Below are positions 52,775-63,601 of a stretch of 64,000 bases of DNA, piece after piece. The stretch's first letter is position 1; each line of letters begins with the position of its first letter. The stretch is taken from contig CP092863.1 of the NCBI GenBank assembly GCA_030710605.1, positions 141,066,472 through 141,130,471 of the forward strand. Direction: 5' to 3'. This stretch comes from Cordylochernes scorpioides. Taxonomy: Eukaryota > Arthropoda > Arachnida > Pseudoscorpiones > Chernetidae. Below the pieces are notes generated by a model. That model had not been told where the DNA came from. It saw only the letters and a list, made by a program, of their open reading frames with translations, and searched no databases. Both the position numbers and the translations under genes were made by a program.

Positions 52775-55150
52775 CAGGGTGATCCAAAAGTCCCGCACAA
52801 CTTTAAAAATTAATAACTCCGCGAATATTTGCGCTAGAGCAATGCGGTAAACACCATTGTGTTCAGAATGCAATAGGATTTTTTATGGCAAATATTGAAA
52901 ATTTCGAAATTGATTTTAGTTACAATTTCATTCCCTAGATGGCGCTGTATTAGAATCAGATATTCAGCGGCCAAATTGTTTGATTAATTGAAAAATATAA
53001 CTGATCGACACGTATTTTTCCTTTTTGTATACCAGGAAAGAATCCTAATAATATCAAATCGTTAATTAATAAAGCACCATTTCGCCAAAAGTTAGAAGAA
53101 ATGGTTAACGATTTTTAAATACAATCTGAGATATGTAAAATAGGTATATGCAAATTAAAACATGTAGCAAAAAATATTTATATTTTTGATAGAGTTTTGT
53201 CAAATATATTGAATGTTTGAAAAACATAGCTGAGTTCAATATACGATTTTTTGAAATGTTAATATAGTACCAAAAATTATGATGGTACTACTAATAGGAT
53301 ATCTTGCTATAAGGAATGTGTAATTTCTTGAATAATTGGCGACACTCGACTATTTAACTGGAAATTTGTCATGATCCAACAAATGAAATATAGATGGGAG
53401 TGACAAAATACATTTGTTGTACTTTATTCCAAATATCCTATGGGCTTGTCAAATGTTATCATTGTTTATTATACTGTACACGATTTTTTAAAATGTATCC
53501 CCTCAAAAATAAATATAATTTTTAAATCAACCTTTTGCGTTGAAAAACGTGGTAGTAAAATCATTTTGTATTATTTTTTTTTTGCCCAAAATTTCTAAAG
53601 GTGGGGGGTTGCAGAGAATATTCCTTATGCTATTTCTTTTAATGAGCGAAAAGCGATAAATTAAACATAAGGGGTAAAATTGTGTGTACAGTGTTATTCG
53701 AGAAGTTATAACACTTTGGTCTGCACGACATAATATAAGATGTGAGCAAATGACAAACAAACAAAAATTACTGTTCACAAATAAAAAAGAGACAAGATAC
53801 GAGGACAGAATTTATTTACCCATAACCCAACACAAAGAGCTTCAAAATATTGGTAGATAATATAATACATGGCAGCTTATATAACACATGAGGTAACTTG
53901 TCTCTTGGAGGCCTTGTCTCTTGTATTAGATCACAATCCTTGCTCAATGTGGCGCCCTTCATTCTCAAACACCGCCTGCAGACGATAGATGACAGATTGG
54001 ACAGCATTAAATAACATATCTGTTGAAATTGATGAAACGTGCCGTCTGATAGAAGCCTTCAACATGGCCAATGTGGTAGGCCAGCATCGATAAACACGCG
54101 ACTTAATGTACCCCCATAGCCAAAAATCGCAAGGCGTCAAGTCTGGTGATCTTGAAGGCCACTGGTGTATAAAGTGGCGACTTATCACACGATCTTCACG
54201 AACGTATCCTTCAGCAATTGTTTGGCACCGCGGGAGATATGAGGAGGTCCTCCATCTTGCATGAATGTTATTTCGCTCAGTGCTTGTCTGTCCTGCAATA
54301 TGGGGATAACCTTTTATCTCAAAAGTTGAACATAACGTTCACCAGTTACAGAAACGGTTTTAAAAGTTCTTCCATTTATTTCTTCAAAGAAAAATGGCCC
54401 AATAATAAAAGAAGAAGTGAACCCACACCAAACTGTAACTCTGGGCTGATGAAGTGGCATTTCTGTAAAAATCCTAGGGTTTTCTGTTGCCCAATTGCGG
54501 CTGTTTTGAGTGTTGACTTCTCCATTTAGAGAAAAGTGAGCTTCATCTGTCCACAGAACATTCGACAGCCAGTTTTCATCAATATCAATTTGCCGGAAAA
54601 CCCATGCAGCAAATTCTTGACGCTTCTCAAAATCGCCGACTTTTAGCTCGTGAAATCTTTGAATTTTGTACGGGTATTTTTTAAGAAAAATTCTTAGAGC
54701 TCTCCAAACTGTTCCATACGAAATCCCCGTTTGTCGAGAAACTTGTCGAGCACTTACTTCTCCATACGTGGATAACGTTTCAATAGCTTCAACATTCTGC
54801 GAAACCGTAACAGCCACTGACTTGCGTGTCGATGGTCTTCCACTCCGAGGTTTTGCTTCCAGAGATCCAGTCTTCTCAAAATTTTTTATCATTCTCCTTA
54901 GAGAGTAGCAACTCATGGGTCCTTTACCTCTTCGAATACCTTTAAAGTTACGAAACGCTCGTAAAGCTTCAGTGGAAGATTCTGAATTGCAATAATAAAA
55001 TTTCACCAAGAGTACTTTATCCTGTAGTGACGGCATCCCAGAGTAAAATAAATGATCAGGGATAGTTGAATTTTTCAAAAGAAATTAAAATAAACATAAT
55101 CGATATATGGCTTCTGAAGCCAACTGTGCGGACGTGTTTGGCATCGCTTG
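52775..55150 (-). mobile_element. Tc1/mariner-superfamily transposon, decayed
   Basis: The left end reads CAGGGTGATCCAAAAGTCCC GCACAA after TA. A degenerate partner lies at about 55121-55150 (CTGTGCGGACGTGTTTGGCA TCGC), aligning with the complement of the left end with several changes. The transposase lies on the minus strand near the right end, with about 1 kb of AT-rich non-coding DNA at the left. The right boundary is uncertain. Confidence 0.7.
53934..55078 (-). pseudogene. IS630/Tc1/mariner-type transposase, broken
   Basis: It begins near 55078. From PSLQDKVLLVKFYYCNSESS onward it has the N-terminal region seen in many arthropod transposase-like proteins, then helix-turn-helix parts (MIKNFEKTGSLEAKPRSGRP, ISYGTVWRALRIFLKKYPYK). 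The catalytic region has VLWTDEAHFSLNG, MQDGGPPHIS and WPSRSPDLTPCDFWLWG. About 40 residues separate the second and third aspartates, so it is not the D34D mariner type and fits a DD39-41D class, subject to a nearby frameshift. A TAA follows YVQLLR near 54310 and a frameshift lies near 54190-54200. It is inactive as read. Confidence 0.82.
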
Positions 55151-55164
55151 TCTCGTACCGCGAA

Positions 55165-55575
55165 TGGGATTTAACTCTGCATATCACAATATAGTATTAA
55201 AAGTAACTCCTAAAGTTTACCAAATTTTAAGAAAAATGGGTAATGAGATATACACCTATTTTGAGCGATGTTCTACACAAGACAGAATATTTGTAAGACA
55301 ATGCCAAAATTGTTTTGAATTTAATCCGAACCATAAAACAAAAGACTGCCAAAACATTAAAATATGTAAAATATGCGGTGTACAGGGTAGCCACAACTGT
55401 ACTGAAGCGCAAAATTGTCGCAATTTCTCTAAGCACCCTAAATTTAAAAACTTTTCTACAAACCATAAATCAAATTCAAGTGAATGCCCGATTTACAAAT
55501 CACACATAGACAAAATTATCCAAAGGACACAATATTCACAAATATACGAGGGAAATGATGTAGCAAATACAATTT
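55165..55575 (+). pseudogene. LINE copy 2, ORF1 C-terminal part
   Basis: Same family as 3280-4010: IVLKVTPKVYQILRKMGN, then CQNCFEFNPNHKTKDC, CKICGVQGSHNC and ECPIYKSHIDKIIQRTQYS. The N-terminal half is missing; the left edge is near the degenerate end of the DNA transposon. The second cysteine of the last knuckle is serine or asparagine (CRNFSKHP). Confidence 0.85.
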
Positions 55576-55689
55576 AAAGCTTAATCTTAAATAAATTAAT
55601 ATCCTATATGATTGAAAATGTGAGATGTATTCAACAAAATGTAAGAAAAAGTTTTACTGCGATAAGTAAACTACAGGCCAACACTAGAG

Positions 55690-55800
55690 ATGACCCACCT
55701 GACAAGGACGAGTGGGCAACACCCTCGTTTCCAGACAGTCATGAACCGGGATCGAATCCCGCGTTAACATTTTGTTTGATATGTGAATATCCTTCACCTG
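55690..55800 (+). repeat. tRNA-like repeat inside the LINE endonuclease
   Basis: GGACGAGTGGGCAACACCCT, GGGATCGAATCCC and GCGTTAACATTTTGTTTGAT match 19110-19180. The B-box-like GGGATCGAATCCC suggests a tRNA-derived SINE. It differs from the main SINE. Confidence 0.6.
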
Positions 55801-57079
55801 ACATTCTTTTGATTTAAGAACCATATGTTTTACATGAAAATGTTATTTATGATATGGACTCTCAAATTATATGTTCGAATAAAACTGGGGAAAAATATAC
55901 GGCAACTATAATTTTAAATAAAAATATAAAGTTCAGCAAAGAGGAAAAATTCACAAATTCTTTTTGTACAACAATATCTATTTCTACAGTTAAAGCAAAA
56001 TTAATTATTTCTAATTTCTACATTCATTCGAATACATTTAACCCTGTTCATCAAACATTCATTAGAGATCTGCTCAAAACGTATATAAATCAACCTGTAA
56101 TCCTTTGCGGTGATTTTAATTCAATACATACTATATGGTTTGTTATAAACTCTAATGGATATAGATTACAACCTATTATAGACGAATGTAACCTCTTTAT
56201 ACATAACCTGAAAAAACACCCACCTGCCGCGGAGAGTAAGTATAATTGATCTCACAATCTCGAATAAACACTCACTAAGTTTAATAAACAACTGGCATAC
56301 CTCTGATTTGACTAATATTTCCGACCATGTTGCTGTTGAATTTGATATCAGGTTAAAGAATGGTCATTTATTCAATAATCAAATTTCCACTTTGAAAAAA
56401 AATGCGAATTGGGCAAATTTTTCTAATAACATATCATTACAAGATACAAAAAACTGGGAATTGATATAAGCAGAGTGAAAGATGAGGAAGACATTGATGG
56501 GATAGTGAACGCACTCATGAATTTATTGAGAGAAGCAGCATATAAATCTTCGAAGGTTGAATCCCCCATTAATAAACATGTTTCCAGAATTGACTGGTGG
56601 ACTAATGAACAGGAAATAATAAAAAATCATTTTCATTATATTAGAAACTAGTATTATCGTCATAAAACAATCAGTTACAATACATTTAAGTTGGCAAGAA
56701 ACAAATACACTAATGCAATAAGAAAAGCTAAAAGAACTAACTGGCGAAACGTTATTGAAGAAAATTACACAGATAATCCATTTGGTAATGCTTATAAGTT
56801 CTTCAATAAATTAAGATCCTCAAATGTAAAGAATGGAATTCCCATAATTGACAATTCACCAGAATATCTAAAAGAGCAAACAATGACCATATTAATGGAC
56901 GATTTAATTCCTAAAGACGATCCTAATTTGGACAATTTTCTACAACAAATAATTAGAAATTTTAAGCCACGAATGAATAATCCAAGCATAATTATTATCG
57001 AAGTAGAAGAAATAATGAATATCATTTCTAATTCTGATGTTTAAAAAGCTCCAGGTTTAGACAACATAAGTAACAATAT

Positions 57080-57326
57080 TGTAGCGTAGAAATCAAGCCT
57101 TGAAATATCCTAAGATATAAAATAATTTATTGATGACGTCACAACGACGAGTCGACAATTATTAACAAGTCAGCAAAACTATCTACAGCTAGAGAATCTT
57201 AAGCAAGCAAGCAAAGAAATATTTTAAAGATGATTTCACAAATACAGAGTAATATATTTTTTATAATCTGTTGAGTATTTTCATTGAATAATATTAAATT
57301 AAATAATAAAATATTTCTTCGCCACA
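57080..57326 (+). repeat. solo LTR (247 bp) with 4-bp target duplication
   Basis: Ends TGTAGCG / CGCCACA, inverted with one mismatch. ATAT flanks both sides (57076-57079, 57327-57330). AATAAA lies at 57305-57310, and a TGACGTCA palindrome near 57134. The LINE frame is interrupted exactly here. The 4-bp duplication fits a gypsy-like element. Confidence 0.8.
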
Positions 57327-57925
57327 ATATGATCAAATGTGCTTACCCAAAAATTAAGCATATGTTATGCAAACTATTTAATAAATGTATTCAAAAAGGG
57401 GCATTATCCGGAGAAATGGAAAATAGCAGCTCTAAAGATAATTCCTAAACCACATAAATCTAATTTGGAATCAACAAAAAGTTATCGACCTATCTCATTG
57501 ATTTCAAATCGAAAAATCGAATTTATGAATTTTATGAAAGTAATAATCTTTTGAGCTCCCCCCAGACAACATGGATTTGTCAAATAAAAATCAACGACAA
57601 CGTGCTTGAATAAAATATTTATCGATCGAGGATCAACAGCGATACGACTTGGATATTCCAGATATAATTGAAAATTTGATTAAATATAAAATTACACTAT
57701 TGAAGAAAAATACTAACCAAACATTTCAAAGTTTCTTTCCCGCTAATATTTCGAATTATTTTCGGGCAAATTTCCACAACTCTAAATTTATTACAAATCA
57801 CGGAAATTTTAGAAGCTTTTTAAAATTTATCAAAGCAGTGCAGGATTCAAGATGCTTCTGTGGATGTGAGGAACAAATTTCTATTCATCTGCTGCTAAAT
57901 TGCCCCGTCTTTCAAGAGTATAGAG

Positions 57926-58695
57926 CAGTGTCGGGCAACCTTTTTCGAGTTGCGGCGCACTAAGCTTAATTTATTTTTTTCGCGGCGCACCTGTGAGAAT
58001 TTCGTAACAAAAATATTTTTTTCCTTTTTTAACCAACAGATTTTACGGTGTACAAAACTTATTGTGTGAATGTGTGTGTTTTACGACATGCAAAAAAAAT
58101 GAAGAATTACTACAGCAATACTTTGACGAAAACTCCGAATAAATTTTTAAAATAAATTTATAATTTTTTTTTCTTTTTTATAGCTTTGAGTCTCTATTAA
58201 TAAACAGCTGTGACAAAGATTGTAAATGAGGGTTAAGTTTGGACATATTATTTTAAAAATTAGGTATTTTCCCGCAGTATGTATTCAACTTTATTAAATA
58301 AAGTTGTTTTCGCGGATTGTTTTTTTTTTAACTTATGATTTTAAATAGGTACGTACCTATTTGCATTTTTATTTTTTAATAATGGCACGTGCCAGTTATG
58401 TACGTCAATATTATGTACATACGTTATATGAAATATAAAATTATGCAAACGGTTGTAATTATAATACCAAAATAAGTTTTATATAAAATGAAATTTGCTT
58501 TTTTTTAATTTCATTTTTTATATGAAAATTTTTGAAAAAAATTATTAAAATTGAATAAAAATTATAAAAAATATTTTTGAAACATTATTTTTAAATTTAA
58601 CCAAAAGTTCTAAATACCTACAAAAATGTTCGCGGCACACCTAGAATTCTTCGCGGCACACCAGTGTGCCACGGCACACCGGTTGCCCGACACTG
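57926..58695. mobile_element. non-autonomous hAT element (770 bp) with 8-bp target duplication
   Basis: The 15-bp inverted ends are CAGTGTCGGGCAACC and the complement. GTATAGAG occurs directly on both sides (57918-57925, 58696-58703), the 8-bp duplication of hAT elements. Near the ends are GC-rich subterminal repeats (TTGCGGCGCAC, CGCGGCACACC). The interior is AT-rich with no transposase. It interrupts LINE copy 2 near its C-terminus; the LINE sequence resumes after 58703. Confidence 0.93.
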
Positions 58696-58800
58696 GTATA
58701 GAGAGAGAAATAAGGATAACCCAGGCCCCTGGAGCGCAAGAAACGCCAACTGCCCGGGCTGTCAAGCTAACTAGTAGAAACCAGTTACTCTAGATTATAT

Positions 58801-61250
58801 TTATATAGAGCCAATTGCAGAGCCGAACCAGCTGGTCAGGAAGTTCCATGCCTGCAGAGAACCCGGGAGTCCAGCCAACGAGACTGGGTCGAAGGAGGTC
58901 TTCCCAAGCAGCAGAGCTGTCTTCATTCTGTGTTGCATGAAAGCAGGGCATCTGAATAGAAGGTGGTCCACAGTCTGTTGTTCCTCCATACAATGTGGGC
59001 AAGATGGGTCTTCCCCAGGACGCCAGAGAACCAAGTCTGCCCGAACATGGCCATGTCCTGTGAGTAAGGTGGTGGTGACTTCTCCAGGACGGACCTTAGG
59101 GAGGAATTGGAGCAGCCGGTCTGGAGTATGGGCTATTCTCCTCAGGTGTCTGTTGTAGTGGTCCTGGCAATAAACCTCCGTCCATGCGTCTAGGGCTGCC
59201 GCGCGTGAGTGGTTACGGGCCAGGCTTCTAGGCAGAATGGAAAATGATGGCTCTAAGATCAAAACGGCCGCGTTCTTAGCAGCTCTGTCTGCTCTTTCCT
59301 TTCCGTCGATGCCGCAGTGTCCCGGCACCCAACACAGATTTACGTTTTGGTTGGTGTTCAGTGCGAGAATAATCTTAGCTAATAATGTCGATCGAACTGG
59401 ACCTGACGTACATATCGTCCCTACAACTGCAAACTATCGAATGTGAAAAATTCAATTTTGAAGGAGAGAGAAATGAAGAGACCATGTCATGGTCTCTTCA
59501 TTTCTCCCTCCTTCAATGCCTTCCTCTACTGAGGGTAGGCCACATGGTCTCTTCATTTCTCTCTCCTTCAAAATTGAATTTTTCACATTCGATAGTTTGC
59601 AGTTGTAGGGACGATATGGCTGACAGAGCTGATCTGCAGTCCGACGCGATAGTGATCGCATTTCTTGAATAACCTTCCTTCACCAAACGGACCGCTCAGC
59701 GGATTGCCAGAAGTTCAGCCTGGAAGGCTGTGCAGTTGGGATGGAGCCGTAAGAGAACGGGCTGCTGATCTTCTGATGAGGGAACAATTGCAGCGCCCAC
59801 CCCAGCCTCATTTTTTGATCCGTCTGTGAATATTATAGGTGTTGTTATCTCCTCGATGTTTTGACTGAAGGACAATTGACGTCTATCTGGAGGGTATGGC
59901 GAAGAAGCAGGGCCTGGTCTAGATTCAAAATTTCCTTCATTGATTTCCTTCAGGAACGCCGTACGAGACCTAACAATAATATCGAAAGGAGGGCTGCCGG
60001 TGATGGAGATGGCTGAGACTGTAGGTGTGTAAGGACCTCCTCTCAGTACACGTTTCGCAAAATTCCAGTGAAGGCTCCTTAGTTGCCTAATGCCTTCGCT
60101 GGAGAGAGCACGACCTCCCCATGCTGACGCTCCGTCCAGCTGAAAAGAAGATTCCAAATTTACCCTGTATGGTGTGGGTGAGTCGTGGGATTATTGATCT
60201 GCATCTACGTGTGATCTTGCGTAGGTGGGCGACAAATCCGCGGGTCTGGTAAAACTCCACTCCTAAGATTGTGACGGTCTTCTTGATGTTTAAAGGTTGA
60301 CCAAGGACTCTAAGCCCTGTCTCGGAGTTGGGGTGGACATTACGCCATTGGAACAGGCAAGCTTGAGTCTTAATGGGGTTTATATTAAGACCATTTATCG
60401 TGCACCAAGATGTCAACCTCTCCAAGAAGGTGTTAGTGGCAGAGACCGGCAGGCGACTACGAACCTGAGTCATAAGGGTGAAGTCGTCCGCGTAAGCTAT
60501 TAATCGGCTATCTATGATGGAGGGAAGGGTGAAGATGGTCCGAGCAACTATGTTCCACAGGAAAGGACTTAGCGCTGAACCCTGGGGAGTGCCGAGTTGG
60601 GAGGACGTACATTCTGTTGCTGTCCAAGCTGAGTAAGAAACCGTCCGGTCTTCCAAAAAGCTTTTTACTAAACAGGTAATAGACTCTGAGCAATTTAGAC
60701 GTTCAAGATTTTGTATGATTGCCTGCCTCCAAACAGTGTCGAAGGCCTTACTGATGTCCGAGCTGATGACAAGAGTTTTCCTCCAGTGAGCTTGTCTTTC
60801 TTCAATTAATTGAGTGATACTCGCCAGTGCATCTTCCGCTGAACGACCATTTACGGTACCCAATACGGTTTTGTATTGATCTTCAAAGAACCATCCATGA
60901 CGATCCGCGAGCCTCTGAAGTCGGGCCAGGATACATCTCTCAAATACTTTGGCCATAGTGTTCAATAAAGTAATAGGTCTGTATTTCTCCAGCTGACTGG
61001 TGGCTGAATTGGAGGGTTTAGGCAGAAGTATGAGGCGGCCTTCTTTCCATTGACGGGGGAAGTGGCCCATACGAAGGCATTTGGTGAACAATTCGGCCAG
61101 CAGGAATTGCAAGGACGGGCCGCCCAGGTCTAGGCATTTTGAACCAAGACCGTCAGGGCCCGGGGCTTTCCTTTTTCCACAGCGATGAATGGCTCGCAAA
61201 ACTTCCCAGGGTTTGAATTCAGGTTCGTCTGAGTGAGCAGAAATTGCATT
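58801..61250 (-). pseudogene. LINE copy 3 (R1-like), reverse transcriptase and RNase H
   Basis: Reverse transcriptase at 61199-60087: KRKAPGPDGLGSKCLDL, ILLPKPSNSATSQLEKYRPI, motif A ISSDISKAFDTVWR, motif B LGTPQGSALSPFLWNI, and the catalytic LIAYADDFTL. RNase H: PIIFTDGSKNEAGVGAAIV and CTAFQAELLAIR (60157-59696), ASDCRSALSAISSLQ, and VPGHCGIDGKERADRAAKNA (from 59328). The C-terminal cysteine motif is CPHCMEEQQTVDHLLFRC, ending at GSI near 58801. Breaks: a TGA after ELLAIR, a frame change near 60150, and a palindromic insertion at 59418-59616. It belongs with the parts at 61273-61740 and 63602-64000, and is much less AT-rich than the rest of the window. Confidence 0.9.
59418..59616. repeat. 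inverted duplication within the RNase H domain
   Basis: CGTCCCTACAACTGCAAACT through GAAATGAAGAGACCA at the left (about 70 bp) is repeated inverted at the right, ending CAGTTTGCAGTTGTAGGGAC G. About 60 bp lie between, itself containing a partial inverted piece (CATGGTCTCTTCATTTCTCC). Only one arm belongs to the LINE coding sequence (ISSLQLQTIE), so the other is a copy. Confidence 0.88.
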
Positions 61251-61272
61251 CCTTTGCGGGTGAGGTCTGGTG

Positions 61273-61740
61273 TCATGTAGGAAAAAGTGATTTTAACAGG
61301 GTCTGGCAAGTCTCATGAGGATTGTAAAGAGAGCCGTTATCATGTTTGAGAAGTGGCGGATCTCGGGGGGAGCCGCGGCCCCGGGCGATAAATCGATGTA
61401 TGTCACTCCAGTATGCGGATGACACCTCCTTGCAGAGATTAAACCAGGATTTACTTTTAGCTTTCCGTATAGCCGCCTTCAGTCGATTATGGCACACTCG
61501 GTATAAACAGCGGAAGAAATTCCTAATAGAACACCGGACTTTCTGACTATAACGGCGGAGGGAGATAACCAACCTTCTGATCCGACTCAGTTCGGGGGTC
61601 CACCACGGCTTTGACGGTCTTGTAGTATTGGAACGTCGCCCCATGGAAGAGTCACAAGCTGATTGCAGGATGGAAGTCAGAAGGAGGACCACCCTGTCAA
61701 TATTTTCTGGGCTAGAGGCCTCGTTTAATAAGGTAGTTAC
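61273..61740 (-). pseudogene. LINE copy 3, region between endonuclease and RT
   Basis: Minus frame with SKPWWTPELSRIRRLVISLR and NRLKAAIRKAKSKSWFNLCK, the usual stretch between endonuclease and RT (WW---L---R---R--R, K---W---C). A frame change at about 61250 separates it from the RT frame. At 61740 it is interrupted by a plus-strand LINE and resumes at 63602. Confidence 0.85.
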
Positions 61741-63592
61741 ACCATCAAATTATAGGGGCATTGCCCTTATAAGCAACTTGTCAAAACATTTTACATCCAT
61801 ATTAAAAAATAGACTAAGTAATTGGATTGAAAATAGAAAGCTCATAGCGGAAAACCAGGCAGGATTCAGAAAGGGCTACTCGTGCAAAGACCATATCTTC
61901 ACGCTTACGTCACTAATTCAAATGACATTAAACCGCAAAAGGAGGAAACTTTACACATTCTTTGTTGATCTTAAAAAGCGTTTGATACAGTTCCACATCT
62001 ACTATTATGGAGAAAGCTTGCGCTTGTTGGTTTAAGTGGGCGATTTATCAAACTTATACAGAACTACTATGCTCAAATGATGGCAGCAGTCAGATGGAGC
62101 GGCTCTTTTACAGAATTTATCAAAATACAATCAGGTGTTCTTCAGGGTGAACCTCTTTCACCGTATTTATTTATTATTTTCAATAACGATCTGGTTGCTA
62201 CGCTGGATGATTCTGACCTGCCAGGTATATACTTACCGGGCCATGGAACTATACACCTGCTCCTGTTCGCGGATGATATAGTCTTCCGTGGTGAATCCAA
62301 GATAAATATCAAAATAAAGATTAATTTAATAAAGAATATTTTGAGGAAAATAGTTTAACTCTGAACCAATTCCAGTCTAAAATCGTAGCGTTTCGAAATG
62401 GAGGCCGCTTGGCTAGATCTGACGTTTGGTTTTGGGGCCAACAACCTTTGACAGTTACCTCAAAATATACGTATCTTGGCTACCCCTTAACAATCAAGAA
62501 TCCAACTGCTTACGTGGCGCAGCACTTTGAAAGCAAATCATTGATTGCTACAAACGCAGTATGGAGAATACTATCTAAGTCAAGAACCATATCGTTCGGA
62601 GCAGTGATGAAATTACTTGACTCCATAGTTTTATCCACGTTATTATACTCGGCCCCACTGTGGGCGACGAATCAGATAAGAGTTGTAAACCAGATCCAGG
62701 ATATTTTTCTTACGGCGATTTCTTGACCTTCGCAAATTTACACTCCGGGCTATATCTTACGAACAGAAACCGAAAGGATGTCCCTTGAATTAAACATTAC
62801 GAAATTGATTATAAAGTTCTAGATCGGATTTTAAAAATGGACAGGACAAGATTACCATATGTTTGCTTGTTTCAGCTCTAGGAAGTTTCAATTTTGGGAA
62901 AAGCGGGAAACAACTTTATTTATAACCTGAATAACATCATTGACTCTTGGGGTTTTTCTTTTCTTAAGAACTGTGAAGATTATATGGTTTTGCGAGGAGA
63001 AATGCCTAGAATAGTTCAAACCACAGTGGACCAGCTACTCCAATTTGACCGAGCTAAGATACAAAACTCAACTCATTGTATTCACTATCAATCTCTAAGT
63101 AGCTCCTTTATGACGGAGGATTACTTACTATCAAACCTCTCTTTGAAAATAGCCCGTCAAAGGATGCTATGGCTATTTTCCCCCGAGGATATCACGGGAT
63201 TTTGGAACAGCGACCCTTTAAATTTCTACTTCTGCAATGCTGGCATCCAAAAAATTTGGTTCATTATCTATTCCATTGCCCATTCCTACAGGAAAAGAGA
63301 CTGGAAATTCGCGAAATTTCGGGGCTAACTCACTATAATGAACAACATGTATATACAATTTTTACTACTCTCCAGCTGGATAAAACATTTGTTTATAAAT
63401 ATTTAAAATTTTTCAAGGCGATTAACAAAATGAGGGAAGAAGTGCTCAACTCCCCAGACAACGGCTGATTGCTCCACCTCCCCTCTAAATTGCTTTTCCT
63501 CCTCACTCATGTACATATATAACCTCTTAGGGGAATCCCCTTGTAAGACAATAGTGTCTTAATAAAGGTTTTTGTTGTTGTTGTTATAATAG
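61741..63592 (+). mobile_element. LINE copy 4, 5'-truncated, inserted into LINE copy 3
   Basis: The insert is bounded by the direct repeat GGTAGTTAC (61732-61740, 63593-63601), a LINE-type target-site duplication. It begins inside the RT coding region and ends AATAAAGGTTTTTGTTGTTG with a GTT-type tail. The family differs from the host LINE. Removing it rejoins the host frame as SLHQVTTL|LNEASSPENI. Confidence 0.93.
61745..63470 (+). pseudogene. LINE copy 4 reverse transcriptase, frameshifted
   Basis: Starts SNYRGIALISNLSKHFTSIL, then ENQAGFRKGYSCKDHIFTL and motif A FFVDLKK(AFDTV), frameshifted near 61975. Motif B follows as IQSGVLQGEPLSPYLFIIFN, and the catalytic LLLFADDIVF at 62254-62283. 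The thumb and C-terminal region has TYLGYPLTIKN, SIVLSTLLYSAPLWA and, after more frame changes, a C-terminal stretch to about 63468. Several frameshifts make it inactive. The element lacks its endonuclease because of the 5' truncation. Confidence 0.88.
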
Positions 63593-63601
63593 GGTAGTTA
63601 C

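Larger units (their letters stand above)
55608..57925 (+). pseudogene. LINE copy 2, ORF2 with insertions and deletions
   Basis: It opens MIENVRCIQQNVRKSF. It is interrupted at about 55670-55830 by a tRNA-like repeat, then continues as endonuclease: QPVILCGDFNSIHTIWF (56090-56140) and ISDHVAVEF. The linker region (56691-57045) is open. A solo LTR sits at 57080-57326, and reverse transcriptase resumes with KWKIAALKIIPKPHKSN and SYRPISLISN. Most of the palm is deleted near 57550-57640; the C-terminal cysteine motif CFCGCEEQISIHLLLNC remains, ending where the hAT MITE begins at 57926. It has multiple stops and cannot function. Confidence 0.85.
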
